DNA from: Acidimicrobiales bacterium | Lineage (GTDB): Bacteria > Actinomycetota > Acidimicrobiia > Acidimicrobiales > VFJN01 | NCBI GenBank assembly: GCA_016936035.1 | Contig: JAFGPU010000188.1 | Span: forward strand, 1-8,057 | Direction of reading: 5' to 3' | Length of the DNA: 8,057 bases | Part shown: piece after piece, positions 6,842 to 8,057 of the stretch | Position numbering within the stretch: position 1 is the stretch's first letter | How the letters are laid out: each line of letters opens with the position of its first letter | Translations under genes and position numbers: made by a program | Notes under the pieces: generated by a model | What the model saw: only the letters and a program-made list of their open reading frames with translations | What the model was told of the DNA's origin: nothing | The model's database searches: none

Positions 6842-6847
6842 AGCCTA
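6842..6847 (-). promoter_or_regulatory. Candidate -10 element for the UbiB-like gene
   Basis: TAGGCT on the minus strand ends 6 bases before the GTG at 6835, in the 35-base gap after the crotonase stop codon. The spacing fits a leaderless transcript and no Shine-Dalgarno is present. There is no clear -35, and co-transcription from the crotonase gene remains possible. Confidence 0.45.
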
Positions 6848-6870
6848 CTCAGCGGTCATCGGGGGCCTCG

Positions 6871-7698
6871 TCACCAGCCCTGGTAGTCGGGATCGCGCCG
6901 TTCGACGAAGGCGGCGACGCCCTCGTTGGCGTCGTGGGTCGTCATGTTGATCTCCTGGGCGAGCGCCTCCTCGCGCAGGGCCGTCGGCCGGTCGCTGTCG
7001 AGGGAGCGGTTGAGCAGCGCCTTGGTGAGCCCGATCGACCGGGTGGGCCCGGACGCCAGCCGGGTCGCCCACTCGCCGGCGACCTTGTCGAGCTCGTCGG
7101 CCGGGACCACGCGGTTGACCAGACCGATGCGCTCGGCCTCGGCGGCGGGCAGGTCGTCGCCGAAGAACATCAGCTCCTTGACCTTCTGCAGCCCGACGAG
7201 CCGGGGCAGGAGCCAGCAGCCCGCACCGTCGGGCACCAGGCCGCGGCGCACGAACACCTCGATGAACCGGGTGCCGTCGGCGGCCAGCACCAGGTCGCAC
7301 GCCATCGCGAGGTGGGCGCCGATGCCGGCCGCGGTGCCGTTGATCGCGCCGATCACGGGCTTCTCGCAGTCGACGACGGCCGTGATGAGGCGCTGGGCGC
7401 CGTCCTGGATGACGCGGGCGACGTCGCCGACCACCCGCTCGGGGGCCCCGGCGGGCCGCTCCGGCCCGGGACGGGAGTGGCGCAGGTCGGCGCCCGTGCA
7501 GAAGTGCTTGCCGCTGGCCGTCAGGACGACGGCGCGCACCTCGACCCGGCGGCCGGCGTCGGCCAGCAGCTCGATGAGCCGGTCGCGCTGGTCGGGCGTG
7601 ATGGCGTTGGCCGCCTCCGGCCGGTTGAGCGTGAGCCAGAGCACGCCGCGGTCCTCGCGTGCGGTCAGCTGGTCGGTGAGCGGGCGCTCGTCGGTCAT
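6871..7698 (-). CDS. Crotonase superfamily protein (enoyl-CoA hydratase/isomerase)
   Basis: The 275-residue product (family about 255-290) starts at ATG 7698. Crotonases act on acyl-CoA thioesters, stabilising an enolate in an oxyanion hole. The two oxyanion-hole segments are present: GKHFCTGADL at 63-72 and NGTAAGIGAHLAMACDL at 120-136. The catalytic region reads FVRRGLVPDGAGCWLLPRLVG (starting at 149). It has Asp157 where classical hydratases carry their second Glu, and an Arg-rich turn instead of the first catalytic Glu. GLVPD followed by LLPRLVG is typical of PaaG-like isomerases and their relatives, so isomerase or another crotonase reaction is more likely than simple enoyl-CoA hydration. 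The C-terminal helix with FVERRDPDYQGW is family-like. It is transcribed divergently from a DoxX gene across a 61-base spacer containing a palindrome, and is followed by the UbiB-like gene. Confidence 0.93.
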   Translation of the reverse strand: MTDERPLTDQLTAREDRGVLWLTLNRPEAANAITPDQRDRLIELLADAGRRVEVRAVVLTASGKHFCTGADLRHSRPGPERPAGAPERVVGDVARVIQDGAQRLITAVVDCEKPVIGAINGTAAGIGAHLAMACDLVLAADGTRFIEVFVRRGLVPDGAGCWLLPRLVGLQKVKELMFFGDDLPAAEAERIGLVNRVVPADELDKVAGEWATRLASGPTRSIGLTKALLNRSLDSDRPTALREEALAQEINMTTHDANEGVAAFVERRDPDYQGW

Positions 7699-7704
7699 GG
7701 TCGA

Positions 7705-7710
7705 ACGCTA
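7705..7710 (-). promoter_or_regulatory. Candidate -10 element for the crotonase gene
   Basis: TAGCGT on the minus strand ends 6 bases before the ATG at 7698, the same leaderless spacing as at the two downstream minus-strand genes. Its expected -35 region falls in the palindrome at 7720-7736. Confidence 0.55.
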
Positions 7711-7719
7711 GCCCACGCC

Positions 7720-7736
7720 TCTGACGGGTCGTCAGA
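7720..7736. promoter_or_regulatory. Perfect 17-base palindrome, candidate operator for the divergent pair
   Basis: TCTGACGGGTCGTCAGA consists of perfect 7-base arms (TCTGACG and CGTCAGA) around a 3-base centre. It sits between the two divergent -10 candidates, over the expected -35 regions of both, so a bound dimer could control both genes. Size and symmetry suit a TetR- or GntR-type repressor; acyl-CoA-metabolism genes are often controlled by TetR-like proteins, but no regulator gene is in the window. Confidence 0.6.
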
Positions 7737-7746
7737 TCGCGGCCGC

Positions 7747-7752
7747 TAAGGT
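7747..7752 (+). promoter_or_regulatory. Candidate -10 element (or ribosome binding site) for the DoxX gene
   Basis: TAAGGT ends 7 bases before the ATG at 7760, consistent with a leaderless or nearly leaderless transcript. The overlapping AAGGTG could instead act as a Shine-Dalgarno with 6-base spacing, so the role is not settled. Confidence 0.5.
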
Positions 7753-7759
7753 GCGCGGC

Positions 7760-8057
7760 ATGGAGAGCCTGCCCACCGCCGACCAGCTCAACTTCGCGCT
7801 GTTCCTGCTGCGCGTCGTCGTCGGGCCCGTGTTCGCCTTCCACGGCTACGCCAAGATCATGCGGGGTGGTCGCCTGGCCGGCACGGCCCGGTGGTTCGAC
7901 AGCATGGGGATGCGCCCGGGCCGGGTGCACGCCCGCGCTGCCGCCTTCGGCGAGCTGGCCACGGGCACCTGCCTCACGCTCGGCTTGCTCACGCCGCTCG
8001 CCGGCATGGGCCTCGTGGGCCTGATGACCGTCGCGTTCTGGACCGTGCACAAGGGCA
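7760..8057 (+). CDS. DoxX family membrane protein, 5' part (continues beyond window)
   Basis: The ATG at 7760 opens a frame that is still open at the window end, giving 99 residues of a protein usually about 130-180 long. Hydrophobic segments lie near residues 12-29, 58-80 and 81-95, the first three of the usual four helices. Family features are visible: LLRVVVGPVFAFHGYAKI near the N-terminus, then GTARWFDSMGMRPG, an A-x-x-x-GELATG segment and LGLLTPLAGMG. DoxX proteins are small inner-membrane proteins; members have been linked to quinone-dependent oxidation and redox stress, but the role of most is unknown and none is claimed here. It diverges from the crotonase gene with a shared palindrome between the promoters. 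Confidence 0.88.
   Translation, partial: MESLPTADQLNFALFLLRVVVGPVFAFHGYAKIMRGGRLAGTARWFDSMGMRPGRVHARAAAFGELATGTCLTLGLLTPLAGMGLVGLMTVAFWTVHKG

Noticed and set aside
5351..6886. A 511-codon plus-strand frame opposite the UbiB-like gene
   Set aside because: The minus-strand frame has every UbiB motif; the plus-strand product is a Val/Asp/Gly/His-rich complement with no domain.

Overview
This is a very GC-rich window, with a strong G/C bias at third codon positions and gene families typical of a high-GC actinomycete. A member of the Acidimicrobiia is my best guess, from gene style only. No rRNA, tRNA, CRISPR array, insertion sequence or phage gene is visible. Coding density is high and no gene-free stretch exceeds 150 bases.

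Layout. (1) Bases 2-1302, plus strand: the 3' end of a ThiE/TenI-type gene runs through a 4-base ATGA overlap into a complete thiD, so this is the tail of a thiamine-biosynthesis operon. (2) Bases 1436-3232, plus strand: a polytopic membrane protein with a soluble C-terminal domain, resembling actinobacterial GT-C/family-39-like proteins. Its start codon is uncertain. (3) Bases 3229-3301: the convergent junction, where a 37-base tandem duplication carries the stop codons of both flanking genes. (4) Bases 3277-5307, minus strand: two paralogous RecB/Cas4-like PD-(D/E)XK proteins with four-cysteine (Fe-S type) patterns. The upstream copy keeps the D...ExK catalytic residues; the downstream copy appears to have lost all three but kept the cysteines. 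A long inverted repeat lies between them. (5) Bases 5357-6835, minus: a UbiB/ABC1 atypical kinase. (6) Bases 6871-7698, minus: a crotonase (enoyl-CoA hydratase/isomerase) family enzyme. (7) Bases 7760-8057, plus: the 5' end of a DoxX-family membrane protein, divergent from the crotonase. The 61-base divergent spacer holds a perfect 17-base palindrome.

How the genes work together. ThiE and ThiD supply the coupling and pyrimidine-phosphorylation steps of thiamine synthesis. The crotonase, UbiB-like kinase and two nuclease-like genes all point the same way with gaps of 35, 49 and 114 bases, so they may be partly co-transcribed. However, three of them, and the divergent DoxX gene, have a TANNNT hexamer 6-7 bases before the start codon, the arrangement expected for leaderless actinobacterial transcripts. 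The most unusual content is the active/inactive nuclease pair with its intergenic inverted repeat, followed by the operator-like palindrome in the divergent promoter region.
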